This document shows, piece after piece, positions 5,781 through 12,430 of a stretch of DNA of 12,430 nucleotides. The stretch is from a bacterium UBP12_UBA5184 (GTDB lineage: Bacteria; Vulcanimicrobiota; Vulcanimicrobiia; Vulcanimicrobiales; Vulcanimicrobiaceae): positions 1-12,430 of the forward strand of contig DHWK01000141.1 in the NCBI GenBank assembly GCA_002413145.1. The letters are read 5' to 3'. How positions within the stretch are numbered: the stretch's first letter is position 1; every line of letters starts with the position of its first letter. The position numbers and the translations under genes were made by a program. The notes under the pieces are model-generated. The model saw only the letters and a list, made by a program, of their open reading frames with translations. It did not search any database and was not told the origin of the DNA.

Positions 5781-5883
5781 GGTTTCCTCGTGTGAAAGAC
5801 GCAGCACTACCCGGTTGGCCAAGGTTTTGCGGCGCGGTGTCGCATAAACTCATCGCAAACCTGCGGGACCTGCGACGCGAGCC

Positions 5884-6768
5884 TCAGAGTCGGCCCGAAA
5901 CGATCCAAACGCTTGCCGGGAGAAAGACGCCCTCGGGGCCTTCGTGCTCGCGAAGCACTTCGAGGATTGCGGCTCTTACGTCGATCCTCAAACTCGCGTC
6001 GGCGCCTGCCAGGGCACGCGATACGGGTCCGATCTGCGTGGCGAAGTCGGCTGCCGATTCGAGCTCGTTAGGGCCGCTCAGCCTCATCATGGTGTCGTGA
6101 CGATTCAGTTCGATAGCCGTGAAGCCGGCTCGTTGAAGGATGCGATAAACGCGGTCCTTGTCCGCAAACGAGAGTGGCCCAGGAGATTCGGGATCCGGCT
6201 GAGCTTGGGGCGGGAGGTACGCTTTTGCCGCCGCTAGAGGAACGAAAAACCACGGGTTCTCGGCCAGGTCCCGCCAGCAGATGAACGTTAGCCGGCCACC
6301 GTCGCGCAGGGATCGCTTGATGTTCGCGAACGCGCTTACGGGATTATCGAAGAACATCACGCCGAAGCGCGAAAAGGCCAGATCGAACGCGGCTTCACCA
6401 AATCGGTGCGTCGACGCGTCGGCTAAGACGAGCTGCACGTTCATCAAATGACGGCGGCGCGTTCGCTCCGTCGCAATGTCCAACATCGCCTTTGAAACGT
6501 CGACCCCAAGGACGTTCCCGTTCGGCCCGACGCGTCTGGCAAGTTCGAGTACGGTCGCACCGCATCCGCATCCAACGTCGAGAACGGCTTCGTCGGCCGC
6601 GGGGCCGGCGTAATCGAGCGCCGCTTCAGTGACTACGGAGAAAGCGGCGTCAGTGCGTCTCTGGAGGGCCGCCCAACGTGACCCGGCTTCATCGTTCCAG
6701 TATGCGATCTGGCCCGCATTCGCGTCAGACACATCGGTCGCCCGACTTATTTCCATCGGCGTTTCCAT
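5884..6768 (-). CDS. Class I SAM-dependent methyltransferase
   Basis: The product is 294 aa. Motif I, VLDVGCGCGATVLELA, is at residues 62-77 with the AdoMet-binding DVGCGCG. VLGVDVSKAMLDIA follows with the acidic ribose-binding residue, then VLADAS, then FDLAFSRFGVMFFDNP (motif post-II) and DGGRLTFICWRD. The N-terminal IAYWNDEAGSRWAALQRRTD segment is typical of UbiE-like small-molecule methyltransferases of unassigned substrate. The start could be 6768 or 6756. The second has a better ggaaacgccg ribosome site, so the true start is uncertain by four codons. The frame stays open far upstream to 8556 but there it is antisense to the pump gene and not coding. It is divergent from the pump, 177 bp apart. 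Confidence 0.9.
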   Translation of the reverse strand: METPMEISRATDVSDANAGQIAYWNDEAGSRWAALQRRTDAAFSVVTEAALDYAGPAADEAVLDVGCGCGATVLELARRVGPNGNVLGVDVSKAMLDIATERTRRRHLMNVQLVLADASTHRFGEAAFDLAFSRFGVMFFDNPVSAFANIKRSLRDGGRLTFICWRDLAENPWFFVPLAAAKAYLPPQAQPDPESPGPLSFADKDRVYRILQRAGFTAIELNRHDTMMRLSGPNELESAADFATQIGPVSRALAGADASLRIDVRAAILEVLREHEGPEGVFLPASVWIVSGRL

Positions 6769-6945
6769 TATTCGACGCAACGAGCTTCTTCGGCGGACAT
6801 TCTGTGGTCCTACGGAACACAGCCGAGCGAGCGATTGCTTCAATCGGCGCAGACTCAGGACCACCTCAGCGGGGAAGATTATCCTGAGCGAGGGCTTTTT
6901 TCCGACGAACCGATGGAGGCAAATTCCCTGCCGGGCGAACAGCCG

Positions 6946-9900
6946 ATGACCCACGTGAACCCCATTGCCCGCTTCGCGGTGGTGCGGCGTCTGGCCGTGG
7001 CGATGATCGCGACCGCGATCGTGGTGCTTGGCGTGTTTGCTCTGCCGCGGCTGCCGATCGCCTTGCTGCCCACGTTCTCGCCGCCCGTCATCAACGTCAG
7101 CGTTACGTATCCCAACGTCGCTCCCGAGTCGATGGAGACGCTGGTCACTCGTCCACTCGAAAACGCGGTGAGCCGCGTCTCGGGCATCGACACGATCGAG
7201 TCGACCAGCTCCGAGGGGAACAGCCGGGTCCGCGCCCAGTTCCACTACGGCGTCAACATCGACACGGCGGCGATCAACGTGCAAGAACAAGTCGATCGGA
7301 TCCGCGGGTCGCTGCCGAACGATCCGACGCTGCAAACCCCCGTCATCACGAAGTTCGATCCGAACTCGTTGCCCGTGGTGACGGCTTTCATCACCGACAG
7401 TACGATGTCGCAGCGCGACCTCAACGATCTCTTCACCAACCAACTGGCCGACGAGTTCTCGGCCGTCGGCGGCGTCGGCTCGGTCTCGGTCAACGCGAGT
7501 CAAAGCCGCGCTATCATGATCGAGCCCGACGCCGCTCTGCTGGCCGGTTACGGGCTGACCGCAGACGGACTCGCGGCGCGCATTCGCGACGAAAACGTTA
7601 ATCTTCCGGCCGGCGTCGTGCAGATCAATTCGAACGAATATCAGATCCAAACCGACGCGCTCTATCAGAACGAAACCCAAATCGCCAACACCGTGGTTAC
7701 GACGAAGAACGGTGCGCCGGTGCACGTCCGGGACGTCGCGCGAGTCACCGATTCGATTTCCGAGCAGCGGACGTTCACGCGTCTGAACGGGACGCCCGCG
7801 ATCAGCTTGTCGATCACGGCGCAACCCGACGCAAACGTGGTCGGCACGGCTCGTGACGTCTACAAGAAAATCGCCGACATTCAGAAGCGCTTCCCGTCGA
7901 TGAAGATCGGCGTCGTTTTTGATCAGCGCGGATTCATCGTCAATGCCATCAACGCACTCGAACACACCGCGATCTACGGCGCCGTGCTCGCAGTCTTGAT
8001 CATCCTTCTGTTTCTGCACTCGTGGCGTTCGACGACGATCGTCGCAATTTCGTTGCCCATCTCGGTGCTCGGTACGCTGTTTGCCGCTTATTTGCTGGGC
8101 TACTCCCTCAACACGATGACCCTCGGCGGCTTGGCGCTGGCGGTGGGCTTGATCGTCGACGACGCAATCGTCGTCATAGAAAATATCTACCGCCACTACA
8201 TCCGCGGCGAGACAATCGTTGAAGCCGCGAAGTCCGCGGTAACCGAGATCTTTAGCGCCGTCCTGGCATCGACCATCACGGTTATCACCGTGTTCGTCCC
8301 GCTTCTGCTCATTCCGGGACTGCAAGGTTTGCTGTTCACGCCCTTTGCCGTGATGGTCATGGTCGCGGTCGGCATCTCCCTGTTGGTCGCCGTGACGACC
8401 GTACCGATGCTGTCGACGCGTCTCTGGCCGAAGTCGGCGCCGAGGCCGAACGGCGGTCCCAAGGGCGCGTACGCGCGTTTCAGCGCTGCCTTCGACCGCA
8501 TCTACGAGCGCTTTACGGCGCGATACAAGTTGCTGCTGGCCTGGTCGATCGATCATCCCGCGCTCGTCTTGGGGACCGCCGCCTTCATCTTCATCCTGAC
8601 CCTGCTGGCCGTGAAGCTCAACGTCGTCGCTACGGAAATGTTCCCGGCGACCAACTCGCGCTTCGCAAGCTTCACCTTGCGCATGCCCACGGGAACCGCA
8701 CTCAACGTTACCGACGTCGTAACAAAAGACGCCGAGAGCCGGCTACACCGCGACAAACGGGTCGTCGACGTTGCAGCGGCGGTCGGATCGGGCGGCGGCC
8801 CGGCCAGCGGACGCGTCATCTCGAACCAGTCCTCGATTCAGGTGACGTTGCAGCCCGGCATCTCGAGCGATGACGCCGGTCGCTTCGTCGCGATGTGGCA
8901 AGCCGGACTTTCGGGGCAACGCATCCGCGGCGCCCGTGCGTCTCCCCAACGCGCCGCGCAAATGCGTCAGTTGATGGGCGATCCGATTCCGGGTTTGGCC
9001 GTTTTCGGACGCACGACGGATATCGTCTCGCGCATACTCTCGCAGGGGCAAGACGAACTCTCGATCATGATCTACGGACCCAACTTAACGACGCTCGATA
9101 CGTTGGCGCATCAGGCCTTGCCCGGTCTGTCGGAGATTCCCGGAATCACCCGGCCCGACACCAATGTCACCCAGGCCCAACCGCAGCTTAACATCCAAAT
9201 CGACCGCGAGCGCGCGGCGGCACGCGGGCTCTCGACCGCCGTCATCTCGCAGGCGATCGACACGGCGACCAGCGGCTCGATCGCCACGTACCTCCAAATC
9301 AGCGGGACCCAAGTTCCGGTTATCGTGCAGCTGCCGGCGAATCAACGGCGCTCGTACGAATCGATCGCGGGCCTGACGCTCCAACTTCCGGCGACCGGTT
9401 CGGGTGGTTTGCTGATATCGAGTTCGACGACCACACCCGGCGCGGCGTACACACTGGAAACGGTGCCGCTGAGCGACGTCGCGCACGTGACCGTGGGGAG
9501 CGGACCCTCACAGACGACGCGCATGAACAAGCAACGCAAACTGGAAATCACGGCCGGCCTCAACGGCGGCGCGCTCGGCGACGTGACAAAAGCGGCGGCC
9601 GCGGTGATGAACCAAGTTGCGATGCCGACCGGATATCATTGGGAGTTCGGTCCGGGCATCATTCAGCAGAACAGCACGTTCAGCAGCCTTGGCTTGATCG
9701 TGATCTTGGCGATCTTGCTGATCTACATGCTGCTGGTGGTCCAGTTCGAATCGCTGCTCCACCCGCTCGTCATCATGATGGCGGTACCGCTTTCGCTCGC
9801 CGGGGTCGTCTTGTCGCTCGTCCTGACGCATCGCTCGTTCGGATTGACGGCATTCATCGGCGTCTTGATGCTCGTCGGCATCGTGGTGAAGAACGCGATC

Positions 9901-10245
9901 CTGGTCGTCGAATTCACGAATCAGCTGCGTCGCCGCGGCCGGTCGCCGCGCGAGGCGGTGCTCGAAGCCGCGCCGTTACGCTTGCGACCAATTTTGATGA
10001 CGACGCTCGCGACGATCGGCGGCATGACGCCGCTGGCCCTCGGCCTCGAAGTCGGCAGCTCGACACAGGCGCCGCTCGGCACGGTCGTCATCGGCGGATT
10101 GCTGTGTTCGACGCTGCTCTCGCTCGTGGTCATTCCGACGCTCTACTTGTGGGTCGCCGACCACATCGAGCCCCGCACTTTGCCGGAGCCACTGGTCGAC
10201 GAGTACTCGCCGCAGATCGCGCGCGGTGAACGAATCGCGACCTAA
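6946..10245 (+). CDS. HAE1-type RND efflux pump (AcrB-like inner-membrane subunit)
   Basis: The product is 1,099 aa from ATG 6946 and belongs to the AcrB/MexB family of proton-driven multidrug and lipophile exporters. Membrane helix 1 is near residues 15-35. Two large periplasmic loops follow helices 1 and 7, with hydrophobic blocks near 350-520 and 900-1080. The proton relay is intact: D405 and D406 in GLIVDDAIVVIEN (AcrB D407/D408) and K982 in VGIVVKNAILVVEF (AcrB K940). An in-frame start at 6835 or 6913 would add residues that look non-coding, and MTHVNPIARF is the natural start. The length exceeds AcrB by about 50 aa. No membrane-fusion or outer-membrane partner gene lies in the window. 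Substrates cannot be inferred. It converges with the 102-aa gene. Confidence 0.95.
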   Translation: MTHVNPIARFAVVRRLAVAMIATAIVVLGVFALPRLPIALLPTFSPPVINVSVTYPNVAPESMETLVTRPLENAVSRVSGIDTIESTSSEGNSRVRAQFHYGVNIDTAAINVQEQVDRIRGSLPNDPTLQTPVITKFDPNSLPVVTAFITDSTMSQRDLNDLFTNQLADEFSAVGGVGSVSVNASQSRAIMIEPDAALLAGYGLTADGLAARIRDENVNLPAGVVQINSNEYQIQTDALYQNETQIANTVVTTKNGAPVHVRDVARVTDSISEQRTFTRLNGTPAISLSITAQPDANVVGTARDVYKKIADIQKRFPSMKIGVVFDQRGFIVNAINALEHTAIYGAVLAVLIILLFLHSWRSTTIVAISLPISVLGTLFAAYLLGYSLNTMTLGGLALAVGLIVDDAIVVIENIYRHYIRGETIVEAAKSAVTEIFSAVLASTITVITVFVPLLLIPGLQGLLFTPFAVMVMVAVGISLLVAVTTVPMLSTRLWPKSAPRPNGGPKGAYARFSAAFDRIYERFTARYKLLLAWSIDHPALVLGTAAFIFILTLLAVKLNVVATEMFPATNSRFASFTLRMPTGTALNVTDVVTKDAESRLHRDKRVVDVAAAVGSGGGPASGRVISNQSSIQVTLQPGISSDDAGRFVAMWQAGLSGQRIRGARASPQRAAQMRQLMGDPIPGLAVFGRTTDIVSRILSQGQDELSIMIYGPNLTTLDTLAHQALPGLSEIPGITRPDTNVTQAQPQLNIQIDRERAAARGLSTAVISQAIDTATSGSIATYLQISGTQVPVIVQLPANQRRSYESIAGLTLQLPATGSGGLLISSSTTTPGAAYTLETVPLSDVAHVTVGSGPSQTTRMNKQRKLEITAGLNGGALGDVTKAAAAVMNQVAMPTGYHWEFGPGIIQQNSTFSSLGLIVILAILLIYMLLVVQFESLLHPLVIMMAVPLSLAGVVLSLVLTHRSFGLTAFIGVLMLVGIVVKNAILVVEFTNQLRRRGRSPREAVLEAAPLRLRPILMTTLATIGGMTPLALGLEVGSSTQAPLGTVVIGGLLCSTLLSLVVIPTLYLWVADHIEPRTLPEPLVDEYSPQIARGERIAT

Positions 10246-10362
10246 TCGCGACGGCCTTGATCGAAGACGTTCCTCTGCGCAACTCTTCGGACTCGCTGCA
10301 GCGCCACGAAGCATCGCCATATGACCATGCGAGGCATCAATCGACAACCGCCCACTTGACTG

Positions 10363-10671
10363 CTAGTTTCCATCTTGTTTCTGACTGAGCAGCGCCTGCG
10401 CGCGCGTGACCGCCGCAGCCTTGTTACTTTCCAGAAGCCAAGGCGGATCGGGCAGCGGCGTGATCAGCGAGATCTTGTTGATTGGGATCGACTGTCGTTC
10501 CGGCATAGGTTTCCCGGCATCCCCGGGTTGGCCCGGGGGCGCCCCGTTTATGAACACGGCTATAGGGCCGCCCGCCCAAAGCAGCAGGCCGCGGAATCGA
10601 GGCACCGTCTCACCGGCGAGCGTTACCTCGACCCAGCTCCGTATGTAGGGTTCAACCTCTGAGCACGTCAT
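10363..10671 (-). CDS. Small protein, function unknown
   Basis: The product is 102 aa, beginning MTCSEVEPYIRSWVEVTLAG. It has a beta-rich first half (VPRFRGLLLWAGGPIAVFIN), a Pro/Gly-rich linker, then SIPINKISLITPLPDPPW and a helical C-terminus. No signal peptide is present, and I do not recognise a family. The ATG at 10671 lacks a clear ribosome site. Two plus-strand frames of similar length overlap it, but the strand-like pattern and Trp content favour this strand. It converges with the pump gene, 117 bp apart. I see no feature in that gap. Confidence 0.5.
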   Translation of the reverse strand: MTCSEVEPYIRSWVEVTLAGETVPRFRGLLLWAGGPIAVFINGAPPGQPGDAGKPMPERQSIPINKISLITPLPDPPWLLESNKAAAVTRAQALLSQKQDGN

Positions 10672-10776
10672 GCTGCGCGATATTCGGCCAACCGCCTTGG
10701 CGCCCTAGGGTCGGGCGAGGGCCGCGTCCAGATTGCGCCCAATAGACGGCGACTAAACCAGGCACGAGGAGACGAC

Positions 10777-11211
10777 ATGCATTCGCAGCAGTCCGCCGGC
10801 GGGCCGACGTCGATTCGGCCGCCATTTACCGAAGAGACGGCGCGCGCGAAAGTGAAAGCGGCGCAGGACGGTTGGAATACGCGGGATCCGGAGCGCGTCG
10901 CCCTTGCCTACAGTGAGAACTCAGAATGGCGCAATCGCGACGAATTCTTCTCCGGGCGGGAGGCGATCAAAGCTTTTCTGCGACGCAAATGGGCGCGAGA
11001 AATCGACTACCGGCTGCGCAAGGAGCTCTGGTCGTGCACCGGCAACCGGATTTCCGTAAAATTCGAGTACGAGTCGCATGACGCATCCGGTCAGTGGTGG
11101 CGCTCGTACGGCAACGAACAGTGGGAATTCGATGATGACGGGCTGATGCGTCGTCGAGAAGCGAGCATCAATGACGTGAAGATCGAAGCAGCCGATCGCA
11201 GGATCACGTGA
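10777..11211 (+). CDS. SnoaL/NTF2-like protein of the DUF1348 group
   Basis: The product is 144 aa. Family pattern: RPPFTEETARAKVKAAQDGW followed by NTRDPERVALAYSENSEWRN, then RDEFFSGREAIKAFLRRKWA, and GNEQWEFDDDGLMRRREASI near the C-terminus. This is the alpha+beta barrel of NTF2-like proteins, and the DUF1348 subgroup matches almost end to end. Relatives are small soluble proteins. Some NTF2-like members are enzymes and others bind ligands, and this one's role is unknown. The ATG at 10777 is supported by a strong gaggaga site 7 bases upstream. It is complete and stands alone between oppositely oriented or unrelated neighbours. Confidence 0.9.
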   Translation: MHSQQSAGGPTSIRPPFTEETARAKVKAAQDGWNTRDPERVALAYSENSEWRNRDEFFSGREAIKAFLRRKWAREIDYRLRKELWSCTGNRISVKFEYESHDASGQWWRSYGNEQWEFDDDGLMRRREASINDVKIEAADRRIT

Positions 11212-11300
11212 CGGGGCCTCGTCGGGGTCAATCCTTCCTTCGGGGACATACGTGTTACGGGTCGACGGCCCGTCCGCTTCCCGAGACCCCTCGGGGATGG

Positions 11301-11306
11301 TATAGT
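11301..11306 (+). promoter_or_regulatory. Possible -10 box upstream of panE-like gene
   Basis: TATAGT at 11301-11306 fits a sigma-70-type -10 box. With 17-bp spacing the -35 position (11278-11283) reads ttcccg, a poor match. A small inverted repeat cccga/tcggg at 11280-11284 and 11291-11295 spans this spacer and could act as an operator or be a terminator remnant. The start codon is 27 bases downstream, leaving room for the ggaggg ribosome site. Confidence 0.35.
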
Positions 11307-11332
11307 GAAATCCCACTTGAGGGAGGGGTCCC

Positions 11333-12430
11333 GTGCACGACTCGCAGGAAGGGCTCGCGCGCCCGCGGCCGCCCAACGTCGCGATCGTCGGCGCCGGCGC
11401 GATTGGTGGTCTGCTCGGGGCAAAGCTTTCCCAGTCCGCCGCGCGCGTTTCGTTCCTGGTGCGCGACCGTGCATATGTCGACGCGATCGAGCGCAATGGG
11501 CTGCGCGTCATCCCCGCCGACGGCTCGAAGCCGCTCGTGGCGCGCCGGGTCGCCGTCGCGGACGACGCGGCGGCGTTGGGACCGCAAGACTACGTCATCA
11601 TCGCGGTCAAGGCGCACCACGTCGGTGCCGTCGCCCGCACCGTCGGGCCGCTTCTGGGACCGTCGACCACGATCGTGACCGTGCAAAACGGAATTCCCTG
11701 GTGGTATTTCCACAAATTCCCGGGGCCGCTTGGCGGCCGGCGGGTTGACGCCCTCGACCCGAAAGGCGAAATTGCCGACGCGCTCGATCCCAATCGCGTT
11801 CTCGGTTGTATCGCCTATCCTTCGGCGGAATCGCTCGAGCCGGGGGTGATCCGGCACGTCGAAGGCGACCGCTTTCCGATCGGAGAGCTCGACGGTTCGC
11901 AGAGCGAACGGGCGACCCAGTTCGTTGAATTGCTGACGAGCGCGGGGTTCAAATCCTTCCTACTGGACGACATTCGCGCGGAGCTCTGGCTGAAGTTGTG
12001 GGGTAACCTCTCGTTCAATCCGATCAGCGCGCTTACGCACGGCACGCTCGCCGGAATCTGTCGCTTCCCGCTGACGCGCGATCTCGTCGCACGGATGATG
12101 GGCGAAGCGCAGCAGGTCGCGGAGCATTTGGGCGTCCGCTTTCGGCATACGATCGAGAAGCGGATCGCCGGTGCTGAGAGCGTCGGCGAGCACACGACCT
12201 CGATGCTGCAAGATGTCCAGGCCGGGCGCGCACTCGAGATCGAGGCGCTGCTCGGTGCCGTCGTCGAACTGGGCCGGCTGACGCAGACGCCGACGCCGCA
12301 CATCGATGCGATCTACGCTTGCTGCAAGCTGCTCGACAAGACCATGACCGACCGCGAGGTCGCATTCCGCGGCGTCCCTAGAACGGCGCTCGCGAATGGT
12401 CGTGCGCCCGAGCGCGCTCGACCGGCGGCC
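11333..12430 (+). CDS. panE: 2-dehydropantoate 2-reductase (ketopantoate reductase), incomplete at 3' end
   Basis: The open frame has 366 codons from GTG 11333 to the window end with no stop. The ggaggg ribosome site six bases upstream supports the GTG. The N-terminal Rossmann fold has GAGAIGG (G20, G22, G25) for NADPH. Catalytic residues match E. coli PanE spacing: K221, N225 and N229 in LKLWGNLSFNPIS, and S290 plus E302 in the SMLQDVQAGRALEIEAL segment. The family reduces ketopantoate to pantoate for CoA biosynthesis in the cytoplasm. Similar paralogues act on other 2-oxo acids, so the substrate is inferred. Most relatives are 300-350 aa, so only a short tail should be missing. The last residues are Arg/Ala-rich. 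Confidence 0.9.
   Translation, partial: MHDSQEGLARPRPPNVAIVGAGAIGGLLGAKLSQSAARVSFLVRDRAYVDAIERNGLRVIPADGSKPLVARRVAVADDAAALGPQDYVIIAVKAHHVGAVARTVGPLLGPSTTIVTVQNGIPWWYFHKFPGPLGGRRVDALDPKGEIADALDPNRVLGCIAYPSAESLEPGVIRHVEGDRFPIGELDGSQSERATQFVELLTSAGFKSFLLDDIRAELWLKLWGNLSFNPISALTHGTLAGICRFPLTRDLVARMMGEAQQVAEHLGVRFRHTIEKRIAGAESVGEHTTSMLQDVQAGRALEIEALLGAVVELGRLTQTPTPHIDAIYACCKLLDKTMTDREVAFRGVPRTALANGRAPERARPAA

Noticed and set aside
6860..6895. Possible intrinsic terminator: ctcag...ctgag followed by a T-run before the pump gene
   Set aside because: The stem is only 5 bp with a 14-base loop, and it sits just upstream of the pump start, where a terminator is not expected. A resemblance to common ctgagcga intergenic repeats is too short to call.
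6769..8556. Long minus-strand open frame continuing 596 codons upstream of the methyltransferase
   Set aside because: It is antisense to the pump gene, has extreme Arg/Asp/His composition, and shows no family resemblance. It stays open because of codon bias in GC-rich DNA.
11255..11857. Minus-strand 200-codon frame over the PanE-like gene
   Set aside because: Antisense shadow. The plus strand holds the Rossmann motif and catalytic Lys/Asn/Glu in correct spacing.

Overview
The window is GC-rich and gene-dense, and looks like environmental bacterial chromosome. Genes lie on both strands, several with purine-rich ribosome-binding sites and a few with GTG starts. The gene mix (YncE-like propeller, DUF5069, DUF2630, a SnoaL/DUF1348-like protein and an HAE1-type RND pump with no partner genes) resembles soil metagenome lineages such as Eremiobacterota. 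That placement is a guess from family memory, not a result.

Left part (1-4542) is a degraded mosaic. On the minus strand it holds a complete multi-pass membrane protein, the C-terminal tail of a rhodanese domain lying directly upstream of it, a 97-aa protein of unknown function, and the C-terminal half of a HigA-type antitoxin. A plus-strand beta-propeller gene follows. A minus-strand cluster comes next, in transcription order: the C-terminal third of an MBL-fold hydrolase, an aldo/keto reductase interrupted by one amber codon, and a DUF2630 gene. Just upstream of the MBL piece is the helix-turn-helix part of a HigA-like antitoxin. The two HigA pieces share a 22-bp direct repeat (21 of 22 identical) 2,564 bp apart and would join in frame through it. 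The intervening segment therefore looks inserted into, or rearranged through, a higA gene. A fragment resembling the 5' half of tRNA-Ser lies just inside one junction.

Middle part (4543-6768): a DUF5069 gene on the plus strand meets a secreted DUF1566/Lcl-like gene on the minus strand. The latter has lost its normal C-terminus, and its run-on frame overlaps the DUF5069 gene in antisense. Between them are three complementary arms that can form two competing hairpins. A complete SAM-dependent methyltransferase gene follows on the minus strand.

Right part (6769-12430) is ordinary and intact. It holds a full HAE1/AcrB-like RND pump of about 1,099 aa with its proton-relay residues, divergent from the methyltransferase; a small unknown protein; a SnoaL/NTF2-like (DUF1348) protein; and a 2-dehydropantoate 2-reductase (PanE/ApbA family) that runs off the window end with all expected catalytic residues.

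I found no CRISPR array, transposase, integrase or intact tRNA. The most notable signal is the split higA with its direct repeat, in a zone where four other genes are truncated or interrupted.
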